A stretch of DNA of 43,651 bases from Deltaproteobacteria bacterium (GTDB lineage Bacteria; Desulfobacterota; Syntrophobacteria; BM002). A model generated the notes under the pieces. The model had not been told where the DNA came from, did not search any database, and was given only the letters and a program-made list of their open reading frames with translations. The stretch's first letter is position 1, and every line of letters starts with the position of its first letter. Shown piece by piece: positions 8,085 through 15,530 of the stretch. Where the stretch lies: assembly GCA_022340905.1 (NCBI GenBank), contig JAJDNB010000073.1, positions 1 to 43,651 of the forward strand, in the 5' to 3' direction. The translations under genes were made by a program, and so were the position numbers.

Positions 8085-8803
8085 GAGAACAAGATAGCCA
8101 GCATAAAGAGAATCCTAAAGACTACCTCGCAATTGTAGTCTTCATCGTTGTTTTACTTCTTTTTATTGCTTCATCTGTTTATCTTATCCAGACAACAAAA
8201 AAAGATTCTTTCGATAATACTTTCAAGACTGTCTCAAGATGGATCAGTGATAGTTGGCATGAAGGTAAGCGTTTACTAGAGGGCAGGAAGGATATATGGT
8301 CACAAAGTAAAAAGAAGAGAGAGGTCAGAAAACATCTGAGAACCGGGCATAGTCTCTACAGGAAGAAAATATACCATGAAGCTTTAGGGGAATTTGACAA
8401 GGCAATTGAACTGGATCCTGACAATTACCGAGCATATTTTTGGCGAGGACGTGTCCATATTAAAACAAATCGCTTGAAGGAAGCTACAGCTGACTTCCAA
8501 AAGGTGATTGATCTCAAAGCAGATTATGCTGAAGCTTATGATAATTTGGGCTGGATTCATTTGAAACTTGAAGAATATGATAGAAGCATCAATTATCTTT
8601 CCAGATCACTTGAACTGAAACCTAATGACGGTTGGACGCACTATACAAGGGGGCGGTGTTACTACAAAAAAGGTAATTTGCACAAAGCCCTACACGATAT
8701 CAAAACCTCTTGCAGCTTAGGTTACAAGCAAGGCTGCCAAGCATACAAAGAGTATAGAGAGAAAAGTAATGGTTCTGACAGTGCAAACGCCAAATCAAAA
8801 TAA
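8081..8803 (+). CDS. Membrane-anchored TPR protein
   Basis: 240 residues. One N-terminal membrane segment (IVVFIVVLLLFIASSVYLI, about residues 18-36) is followed by a basic linker and about four TPR units (residues 90-225; for example ALGEFDKAIELDPDNYRAYF and DNLGWIHLKLEEYDRSINYL). It is probably a scaffold facing the periplasm or anchored in the inner membrane. The chosen start is the ATG overlapping the GT9 stop (ATGA); its GGAG is only 2 nt away, and a TTG at 8063 with a better spaced GGGA is an alternative. Base composition is more AT-rich than the genes before it. Confidence 0.75.
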   Translation: MREQDSQHKENPKDYLAIVVFIVVLLLFIASSVYLIQTTKKDSFDNTFKTVSRWISDSWHEGKRLLEGRKDIWSQSKKKREVRKHLRTGHSLYRKKIYHEALGEFDKAIELDPDNYRAYFWRGRVHIKTNRLKEATADFQKVIDLKADYAEAYDNLGWIHLKLEEYDRSINYLSRSLELKPNDGWTHYTRGRCYYKKGNLHKALHDIKTSCSLGYKQGCQAYKEYREKSNGSDSANAKSK

Positions 8804-8826
8804 CCTATCATAATGAGGATAAAACT

Positions 8827-9651
8827 ATGAGTCTATTAGCCGTAGATCAAGAGAAATGTCACCGTGATGGTATCTGTGCTGAGGTATGTCCTGCAAGAAT
8901 CATCGAATTTAAAGGTAACGATGCATTTCCTTCACTTGTAGATGGTGGAGATAAAATCTGTATCAGCTGTGGACATTGTGTGGCTGTTTGTCCATATGGT
9001 GCCATGTCTCACACAATTATGAAACCGGAAGAGTGCCAATCAGTCAATGAGGACTGGTTGCTTGGCCCGGAACAAGTCGAGCATTTTTTACGCTATCGAA
9101 GGTCCATAAGGAATTATAAAAACGAGCAGGTTGAACAAGGGACTCTGACAAAACTAATTGATGTAGCCAGATTTGCACCCTCGGGACATAACTTTCAACC
9201 CGTTAAATGGCTGGTTATATATGACCAGGATGCCGTCCAACGAATGGCTGCATTTGTAATCGAATGGATGCGACACTTAATGAAAGAAGATTCACCACTC
9301 GTTGCCGCCATGCATCTGAATCGGGTGGTTTCTTCCTGGGAAGAAGGAAATGACCCAATATGCAGAAATGCACCTCATATAATCATTGCCCATGCTCATA
9401 AAGAAGATCGGACAGCTCCTGTTGCTTGCACGATTGCCTTAACATATTTGGAATTGGCTGCTTCATCTTTTGACCTTGGGGCATGTTGGGCTGGTTATTT
9501 TAATGCAGCGGCGACTTTGTGGCCACCAATGCAACAAGAACTTGGACTTCCTGAAGGAAATGTTAATTTCGGGGCTATGATGGTGGGCTATCCGAAATTT
9601 AAATATCACAGACTGCCGCTCAGAAATGATGCCGAGATACTGTGGCGTTAA
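8827..9651 (+). CDS. Ferredoxin-nitroreductase fusion (FMN flavoprotein)
   Basis: 274 residues. Residues 1-65 are a ferredoxin domain. The second motif, CISCGHCVAVCP, is complete; the first, CHRDGICAEVCP, has only three of the usual four cysteines. From about 90 a nitroreductase fold begins (RRSIRNYKNEQVEQ), with APSGHNFQPVKW for FMN binding and a C-terminal GAMMVGYPKFKYHRLP. Such enzymes probably pass electrons from the clusters to FMN; the substrate is unknown. The start ATG at 8827 has GAGG 8 nt upstream. It lies 23 bp after the TPR gene, so they may form one unit. Confidence 0.85.
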   Translation: MSLLAVDQEKCHRDGICAEVCPARIIEFKGNDAFPSLVDGGDKICISCGHCVAVCPYGAMSHTIMKPEECQSVNEDWLLGPEQVEHFLRYRRSIRNYKNEQVEQGTLTKLIDVARFAPSGHNFQPVKWLVIYDQDAVQRMAAFVIEWMRHLMKEDSPLVAAMHLNRVVSSWEEGNDPICRNAPHIIIAHAHKEDRTAPVACTIALTYLELAASSFDLGACWAGYFNAAATLWPPMQQELGLPEGNVNFGAMMVGYPKFKYHRLPLRNDAEILWR

Positions 9652-9715
9652 TCGCGAGCATTCAGGGGCACAGACCGGCTACCGTACTTTGTGCTAAATT
9701 CACTGGGAGTAGAAG

Positions 9716-9742
9716 TGTAAATTGATGAGCTAACAATTTACA
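9716..9742. promoter_or_regulatory. Perfect 9-bp dyad before the exported O-methyltransferase
   Basis: TGTAAATTG (9716-9724) and CAATTTACA (9734-9742) are exact inverted copies around a 9-nt spacer. The Shine-Dalgarno GAGG follows at 9743-9746 and the ATG at 9754. It could be an operator, or an RNA hairpin next to the ribosome-binding site. Confidence 0.6.
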
Positions 9743-9753
9743 GAGGAATTCAC

Positions 9754-10413
9754 ATGAGAGGAAAGTGTAAGATCGCATTGTTTTTCATTTCTTTTATATT
9801 CTTTTCAAGTATTCTTACACATCCAACACTTGGCCAAGAAACAAAAATGGACATGAACCGAGGTTCTAAAGTGAAAAAATTTTTAGAAAGCCATAGAGGT
9901 CAATGGGTGGACTGGAACGTTCCCGAAGTTGATGGCAAGGTTTTATATGAACTTATCATACAAAATAATTATAAAAAAGCAGTCGATATTGGTACTTCCA
10001 CAGGGCACTCGGCGATTTGGATGGCATGGGCATTAAGCAAAACCGGTGGCAAACTTATTACCATTGAGATTGATGAAGGCCGCTATAAAGAGGCTCTGGC
10101 GAACTTTAGAGAAGCCGGAGTCAGCGAATATATTGATGCACGGCTTGCTGACGCCCATGAACTCGTTAAAGAATTGGAAGGTCCGTTTGATTTCATTTTT
10201 TGTGATGCGGACAAAGAGTGGTACAAAAACTATTTCGTGGCCTTGGCTCCCAAACTCGAAGTTGGCGGTTGTTTTACGGCACATAATGTCTCCTGGAGGT
10301 CTGACAGAGGTATCAAAGAATTTCTCGATTATGTGCTAAGCTTGCCTAATTTCGAGACCAGAATGGACAAGTCCAGCGAACAGTCCATTTCGGTTAGCTA
10401 TAAGAAGTGGTAG
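9754..10413 (+). CDS. Exported class I O-methyltransferase-like protein
   Basis: 219 residues. An N-terminal signal peptide (MRGKCK, hydrophobic core IALFFISFIFFSSIL, likely cleavage after TLGQ near 28) precedes a SAM-dependent methyltransferase domain: AVDIGTSTGHSAIWMAWAL for SAM, KLITIEID, and FIFCDADKEWYKNYF, the metal-binding aspartate segment of the catechol/caffeoyl-CoA type. Export is odd, because SAM is not expected in the periplasm. It could be lipid-anchored or have a different ligand. SD GAGG, start ATG. Like the two genes before it, it is AT-richer than the surroundings. Confidence 0.75.
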   Translation: MRGKCKIALFFISFIFFSSILTHPTLGQETKMDMNRGSKVKKFLESHRGQWVDWNVPEVDGKVLYELIIQNNYKKAVDIGTSTGHSAIWMAWALSKTGGKLITIEIDEGRYKEALANFREAGVSEYIDARLADAHELVKELEGPFDFIFCDADKEWYKNYFVALAPKLEVGGCFTAHNVSWRSDRGIKEFLDYVLSLPNFETRMDKSSEQSISVSYKKW

Positions 10414-10442
10414 TTTTAGGGAGACCAGTCCAGGGCTCCTCC

Positions 10443-11624
10443 TTACCTCAGACGACCTGAAGGTTCTCTCATACGGAAGCTTTGCAGTAACTGATGAAAC
10501 TCTTCGCTTTCCAGGGGATTCGTTGGGCTAAAAAAAAGATGAGTGGCGCACTCGCAGTCTGATGATCCAAACCCCCTCGGTCCCATCTGCAGCATAGAGG
10601 ACAAGGACTTGGCAACTTCACACTCTTGTTTCTCTGACGATCTGATAGGTATGGGAATAACCTGACTGGCTCCGGCGGTGAGATAGTCGATATGCCAGTG
10701 GATCTTCTTGTTTTGGCGACGGTGTCTTGCCAAGCGTGACGACAGTCCTTTCATAGCCGATCCCACATACACATAATATCCGGCTTGAAAAAAGATTTCA
10801 TGCAAGCTGCCTATTTTTATTGCAGCTGCCTTTGCCAACTTTACAATTAAAAGATAGCTTCCCCTGTCTTTTACCTCCCTCTGCAAATAGGTCCAGGGAA
10901 TTTTTAAGATTTTTGTTTTAACAAAATCCAGCGATAGGTCCCTGTTCCAGCTTACGGCTGCCGGGATAAATTGGACATCTCTTTGGCACTGGAGCATGGC
11001 AGTGCTAAACTCGAGGTCTGTGTGATAATCCGGCATGAACCAGTCAACCTCTGGGTAGTGGACGATAAACAAGACTGCTGACCGAATTCCCCCGCGGCTC
11101 ATTTCTGCAAGTTTCAGGATATGTCGTTTGCCTCGAGAAGTTACCGCGTCTGGGAACATTGCTACCCCGTTTCCAAAGAGGGTGCATGATTTCACTTCCA
11201 GATACAATTCTTTGCCCTTGTGGCGCAAAAGAAAGTCAAACCGACTACTCCCAACCCGCACTTCGGTTTGAGCAATAGCTGCATTTTTCAGTGGTGGGAT
11301 CAAATCATTTTCTAGAAGATAGTGGGCTACTCCATTTGTCTCGTGGGTGTGAAGGAAAATGGGGCTTCCTTTACGCTCCACGGCCAGAACTGTGTATTGG
11401 GTCTTCCGTGTACCGAGCCGTCCTTCACCCTTCCCGTCTTGCCGCAAATAAAGAGTAGCCCCAGGCAACAACAGTTCCCACAGCCGGCCGGGATTTGGCA
11501 GAAAGGCCATGATCTTCTTGTTTTGCTCCATTTCGCAGTGCACCAGAAACCGGTTTGGTCTCGAGACAAAACGTGCCTTGAACACTTCTCCCACAAGGTT
11601 TGACCATCTTTTCTTTTTTTGCAT
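10443..11624 (-). CDS. SfsA-like nuclease fused to a GIY-YIG/DUF123 domain
   Basis: 393 residues from the ATG at 11622-11624 (GGAG 10 nt upstream); a GTG 29 codons earlier is an alternative. Residues 1 to about 236 are SfsA: FLPNPGRLWELL near the start, SRFDFLL and ELYLEVKSCTL as the PD-(D/E)xK-like core, and MFPDAVTSRGKRHILKL. From about 255 a DUF123-type GIY-YIG domain follows: GSYLLIVKL, YYVYVGSAMKGLSSRLARH, HWHIDYLTAGA, with two C-terminal cysteines (SSDCECATHLFF). SfsA proteins are reported as nucleic-acid-binding nucleases and DUF123 as a compact nuclease-like domain. The joint role is unknown. It is convergent with the methyltransferase gene. Confidence 0.85.
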   Translation of the reverse strand: MQKKKRWSNLVGEVFKARFVSRPNRFLVHCEMEQNKKIMAFLPNPGRLWELLLPGATLYLRQDGKGEGRLGTRKTQYTVLAVERKGSPIFLHTHETNGVAHYLLENDLIPPLKNAAIAQTEVRVGSSRFDFLLRHKGKELYLEVKSCTLFGNGVAMFPDAVTSRGKRHILKLAEMSRGGIRSAVLFIVHYPEVDWFMPDYHTDLEFSTAMLQCQRDVQFIPAAVSWNRDLSLDFVKTKILKIPWTYLQREVKDRGSYLLIVKLAKAAAIKIGSLHEIFFQAGYYVYVGSAMKGLSSRLARHRRQNKKIHWHIDYLTAGASQVIPIPIRSSEKQECEVAKSLSSMLQMGPRGFGSSDCECATHLFFSPTNPLESEEFHQLLQSFRMREPSGRLR

Positions 11625-11783
11625 ACGGTACTCGCTCCAGGCAAATGTGGGAGAAAGCTTAATTGCTTGCGATGAAAAGTTCAAGACATGGCAGAACTGT
11701 GGGTTGTCCACAGTATTTACATCAAGTACGATTAGCTGACAGACATGAGTTCATCATTTATCTAGACTGAGGAAGGAGGAAGA

Positions 11784-12005
11784 ATGGCAGTTCACCGGGT
11801 TGCAATGTTTCGCCCCTACCCTTTCGAGGTGGGGCAAAAGATCCACATAGAGGAGGGGCCGCGCCGGGGAGATTGGGAGGTGATCGGTGTGAGCGACAAT
11901 AGAGTCAGACTCAAATGTCCCGTGTCTTTTCGTGAGTTTGAGTGGAGCCGGTTTTGCTATTTTGTAAAAGAGCGTGAAATCCAGGAATGGCCTCAAAAGG
12001 ACTAG
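11784..12005 (+). CDS. Small conserved-type protein, unknown function
   Basis: 73 residues without signal or membrane segment, rich in aromatic and charged residues (FEVGQKIHIEEGPRRGDWEV, VRLKCPVSFREFEWSRFCYF). The pattern looks like a single small beta-barrel. I recall similar short proteins in sulfate reducers but cannot name the family. A strong SD (GGAGG at 11774-11778) precedes the ATG at 11784. It is divergent from the SfsA fusion and convergent with the kinase gene. Confidence 0.6.
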   Translation: MAVHRVAMFRPYPFEVGQKIHIEEGPRRGDWEVIGVSDNRVRLKCPVSFREFEWSRFCYFVKEREIQEWPQKD

Positions 12006-12024
12006 CCCGGTCTTAAGAGGGCTA
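12004..12024. terminator. Weak hairpin between convergent genes
   Basis: TAGCCC and GGGCTA pair across a 10-nt loop between two convergent stop codons. There is no T-tract on either side, so a terminator role is only a possibility. Confidence 0.3.
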
Positions 12025-12031
12025 ATCGACA

Positions 12032-13531
12032 CTACTTTGGCAGGATTATAGTAAAGCAAGAACCCTTTTTGAGCTCACTTTCAACCTTGATAGTTCCACC
12101 ATGGTCCCGGACGATTTTTTGAGTGAGGGCGAGTCCCAAACCTGTACCTCGTGCCCCCTTGGTGCTGAAGAGGCTTTCAAAAATCTGTTGTTTGACTTCT
12201 TTGCTCATCCCCTCACCGGTGTCCTTCACTTGCAGGTATACTCCCGCCGCTTCGTCGTCACGGCTTGAGACGACAATCTGTCCTCCACTGCTGTCCTTGG
12301 GAAAGGCTTCAATGGCGTTGGTCACCAGATTCATAAGGCAGGTGTGGATACCATCTGGATCCACCATTACCTGGGGTGAGGAGGGATCCACCTCACAGAT
12401 CAGGCTTATTCCCCTGTCTTCAGCTTCATTTTTCATCAGCTCACACACCTCCTCCACCACATCATTTATCGAGCAGACCTCGAAAGCAAGCGGGGTGGTG
12501 CTCGCCAGGCTCAGCATCTCCTTAGTCATTTTGGATATTCGGTTGATATTTTTCCTCACCAAGCTCCAGCCCTTCTCAAGAGATTCGGTTTTCTGTTTTT
12601 CCAAACCGGTGTCCACCATGAAGGCTCCAAGCTTCATACCATGAAGAATGTTTTTCACTCCGTGGGCTATTCCCGCCACGGTCTGGCCCACGGTGGCCAT
12701 ACGCTCGCTGTCAACGAGTTCCTGCCTCAATGTCATGATCTCACGCATATCTTTAAAGTATCCTACGGTGGCCACCTCTTTACCCTTGTCGTACAGTACC
12801 GTAGCCGAAAGCAGGATGGGCACCAAATCACCCGTCTTGGTGAGAACTTCCACTGCGTAATTGATCAGGCGGCCGGGGCCGCCATACTCATCACCGTAGA
12901 TCATTTTCTTGATATGCCTGGCCTGGCCTTCAGTGTAGAGTTTGGTTACGTGAATTGAGGAGACTGCCTCCTCCCGTGTGTAGCCGTATATGTGCTCCGC
13001 ACCCTCATTGAAAATTATGAGGTTTCCCTGACGGTCATTGGCAATTATCCCGTCCATAGAGGTCTGGATAAGGTTGTGCTCGAGCTCGTGGCGCTTGAGC
13101 AACTCCTCGTTGGCTTCCTTGACCATCTTCTCTAGATTCTCGGTATATTCTCTCAGTTTGTTCCGCAACCATATCTTGTCTTGCGCACGTTTGAGGGCAA
13201 CAGCTAGACTTTCATCGCTTATGGGTTTGCTGATAAAATCAGATGCCTCGAACTGTAAGGCCTGAATGGCCAAGTTCATTTCTCCGTGGCCCGTGATTAC
13301 AATGACCTCCGCATCTGAACTCAGCTCTTTTATCCGCTTGAGAACCTCAATCCCATCCATGCCGGGCATCTTTATGTCCGTTAGGATTATGGACGGATTC
13401 TCCTTGGCATATAGTTCCAGTCCCTTGGCACCGTCCTCGGCTATGAAAACTGTGTATCCATCTCTTTCCAAGGACAACTTCAACAGATCCCGGGTGCTCG
13501 CCTCGTCATCTATAACCAGCAGTTTTTCCAT
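12032..13531 (-). CDS. Receiver-PAS-histidine kinase hybrid
   Basis: 499 residues, cytoplasmic. The N-terminal receiver (1-115) has phospho-acceptor D52 in LTDIKMPGMDG, T80 and K102. A short coiled coil (120-150) is followed by a PAS domain (about 152-265, GIIANDRQGNLIIFNEGAEH). The kinase core has the H-box GIAHGVKNILHGMK with H290 and a C-terminal ATPase ending TGLGLALTQKIVRDHGG. Receiver-first kinases usually take a phosphate from another kinase; the membrane kinase encoded 96 bp upstream is the obvious candidate. Start ATG with AAGGGA upstream. No DNA-binding output partner lies in the window. Confidence 0.9.
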   Translation of the reverse strand: MEKLLVIDDEASTRDLLKLSLERDGYTVFIAEDGAKGLELYAKENPSIILTDIKMPGMDGIEVLKRIKELSSDAEVIVITGHGEMNLAIQALQFEASDFISKPISDESLAVALKRAQDKIWLRNKLREYTENLEKMVKEANEELLKRHELEHNLIQTSMDGIIANDRQGNLIIFNEGAEHIYGYTREEAVSSIHVTKLYTEGQARHIKKMIYGDEYGGPGRLINYAVEVLTKTGDLVPILLSATVLYDKGKEVATVGYFKDMREIMTLRQELVDSERMATVGQTVAGIAHGVKNILHGMKLGAFMVDTGLEKQKTESLEKGWSLVRKNINRISKMTKEMLSLASTTPLAFEVCSINDVVEEVCELMKNEAEDRGISLICEVDPSSPQVMVDPDGIHTCLMNLVTNAIEAFPKDSSGGQIVVSSRDDEAAGVYLQVKDTGEGMSKEVKQQIFESLFSTKGARGTGLGLALTQKIVRDHGGTIKVESELKKGSCFTIILPK

Positions 13532-13627
13532 GGCGAAATTCCCTTTTTGATATGGGTTGGTGAATCCTCTTCAAGCCAGCTTCAGGATTCAGTCAACAGA
13601 AGACAGGAATATTTTACCCCCCCCCAG

Positions 13628-15529
13628 CTATACGTCCACTGCAGGAAAAGTAATCTTGAAAATGGTGCCACTGCCGGGCATGCTATCCACCTCTATGGTT
13701 CCTCCATAATCCTTGATAATCCCATAGCTAATAGACAGTCCCAGCCCTGTCCCTTTGCCCACATCCTTGGTAGTGTAAAAAGGTTCGAAGATCTTCTCCT
13801 TGACATGCTCTGGCATGCCGCTGCCATTATCTCTAACAATTGCCACGACCCTACCCTTTTCCTGGTATGTCCGTATGCTCAGGATGCCCCCTTGCCCCTT
13901 CTGATAGTCCCCTTCCATCATTTCCTCTATGGCATCCCTCGCATTCATAACCAGATTGATAAATACCTGTTCCAACCGGTTGTTCACCCCATAAATAGGA
14001 GGTAGGCTTTCATCTAAATCCAAATCCACCTTGATCTGTTTGAGCTTTAGTTGCTGTCCCAGTACGGTGAACACGTCTGTTATGGGCTTGCTGATAAACA
14101 CCTTTTCTACTTCGTCCGGCTCGCTTTTTCGGCCGAATTCCCTCAAATGATCGATAATGTTGGCGGCGCGATCTACCTGGGAACCGATTTCGCTATAGAC
14201 CTTCACGAGCACCTCTCGATCTCCCTCGAGGTTGTCACCACCTTCCACCACCTTTTTCAGGAGGTCACTACCAATCCGAATCGCATTCAGGGGTTGGTTC
14301 AGCTCGTGGGCCACTCCCGCAGACATTTCTCCAAGGGTGGCCATCTTACTCGCCTGGATCAGTTGAGCCTCTGCCTGGATGCTGTCGCTGATGTCGGCAA
14401 TATTCGCAATTATCACGTCTTCTCCCAGATGCACTCTGGGGCACGAATGAATGTCAACGTGCATTATGCTGCCATCTCTTTTGCGATGCCTGACCTTGGG
14501 TATAAAGATGCACGCCTCCACCACAGATGACCTGATCTTCTCGGCATCTTCTGGATCACCAAGGTCACGGAAAGACATTTGGAGCAACTCCTCTCGGGTG
14601 TAACCATACTTCTCAGTAGCACGGATGTTGGCGTCAATAATCTGGAAGGTCGAGCGATCAAATACAAAAATGGGATTGGGGTCATTGTCGAAGAGAGAGC
14701 GGTATTTTTCCTCAGAAGCCTTTAACTCCTGCTCGGAGTCTTGTAACCGCTGGGTCATTTGGTCGAAGGAACGAGCCAGGGTGCCGATTTCACTGGCCGA
14801 TGAAATTTCCAGAGGAGTGGAGAGGTCACCGGCGGCGACCCTTTCGGTTCCCTTTACAAGCTGTTTCACCGGTCGGCTGACAAAGCGCTGGATAAAGAGC
14901 CCGATTGCAAGCGATACTGCGACAATGGCCACCACGGCAAAAAGGGTCATCTTTTTCTTGCTGCTATTGATCACCCTATCCACATCAGCCAGGGACACAT
15001 CGATGTCCAGAACTCCAAGGACCTTTTGTTCCTGGGGATGGATGTGGCAGGAGGCCGAATAGCAGTCTTTCTCGTTGTATATGGGGTTGATCATTCCCAG
15101 GACTCGATGGCGGACAGCTGTTTCAAAGATTCGACTTCTGGCGGAGGTGGTCAACCGTTCGAAGGGTTTTTCTCTGGCGTGACAGGCGTAGCACTGCTCG
15201 GAAGACTTATCTACCATGGCGCCCATTTCTGCTCGGTCGGAAGAATAGATTATCTCACCAACGTAATTAAAGATACGTACCTTCTCAATTCCTTCCTGTC
15301 CGCCAATGGTGTCTATAGCACGATGGAGCCTTTCGGGCTGGTACTTGAGCATGTCATAGCGCATACTGCGCTTGATAGTGTCACTCACCATATTGGTACT
15401 TTGGATGACTTGTTGAATCAGTTGGTTTCTCTGGGTGCTGATGTTTACCGTGGCGTAAATACCTATGACCAGAATGGCAATTGCACTCACCGTGCAAATC
15501 AGCATGAAACCAACACCGCGGTACCACAT
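13628..15529 (-). CDS. Membrane histidine kinase with periplasmic heme c motifs
   Basis: 633 residues. Transmembrane segments at 6-28 and 194-214 bound a periplasmic domain of about 165 residues with CYACH (113-117), a canonical heme c motif, and CYSASCH (156-162), a CX4CH variant; two H-rich stretches could supply axial ligands. Then come HAMP (215-267), PAS (273-385), the H-box GVAHELNQPLNA with H408, and an ATPase with N529, DNGSGMP and GKGTGLGLS. It is probably a redox or ligand sensor. The ATG begins 1 nt after the nuoN stop, so it is likely translated from the nuo message. A run of nine G (coding sense) lies just past its stop. Confidence 0.9.
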   Translation of the reverse strand: MWYRGVGFMLICTVSAIAILVIGIYATVNISTQRNQLIQQVIQSTNMVSDTIKRSMRYDMLKYQPERLHRAIDTIGGQEGIEKVRIFNYVGEIIYSSDRAEMGAMVDKSSEQCYACHAREKPFERLTTSARSRIFETAVRHRVLGMINPIYNEKDCYSASCHIHPQEQKVLGVLDIDVSLADVDRVINSSKKKMTLFAVVAIVAVSLAIGLFIQRFVSRPVKQLVKGTERVAAGDLSTPLEISSASEIGTLARSFDQMTQRLQDSEQELKASEEKYRSLFDNDPNPIFVFDRSTFQIIDANIRATEKYGYTREELLQMSFRDLGDPEDAEKIRSSVVEACIFIPKVRHRKRDGSIMHVDIHSCPRVHLGEDVIIANIADISDSIQAEAQLIQASKMATLGEMSAGVAHELNQPLNAIRIGSDLLKKVVEGGDNLEGDREVLVKVYSEIGSQVDRAANIIDHLREFGRKSEPDEVEKVFISKPITDVFTVLGQQLKLKQIKVDLDLDESLPPIYGVNNRLEQVFINLVMNARDAIEEMMEGDYQKGQGGILSIRTYQEKGRVVAIVRDNGSGMPEHVKEKIFEPFYTTKDVGKGTGLGLSISYGIIKDYGGTIEVDSMPGSGTIFKITFPAVDV

Positions 15530-15530
15530 T

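Noticed and set aside
12123..12644. 173-residue frame opposite the receiver-kinase gene, and similar long frames opposite the kinase and deacetylase genes
   Set aside because: They are antisense to genes with intact domain motifs and show no family pattern or Shine-Dalgarno.
13617..13625. Run of nine C as a phase-variation tract
   Set aside because: It lies 2 nt beyond the heme-kinase stop codon, between two genes, so slippage would not change either frame.
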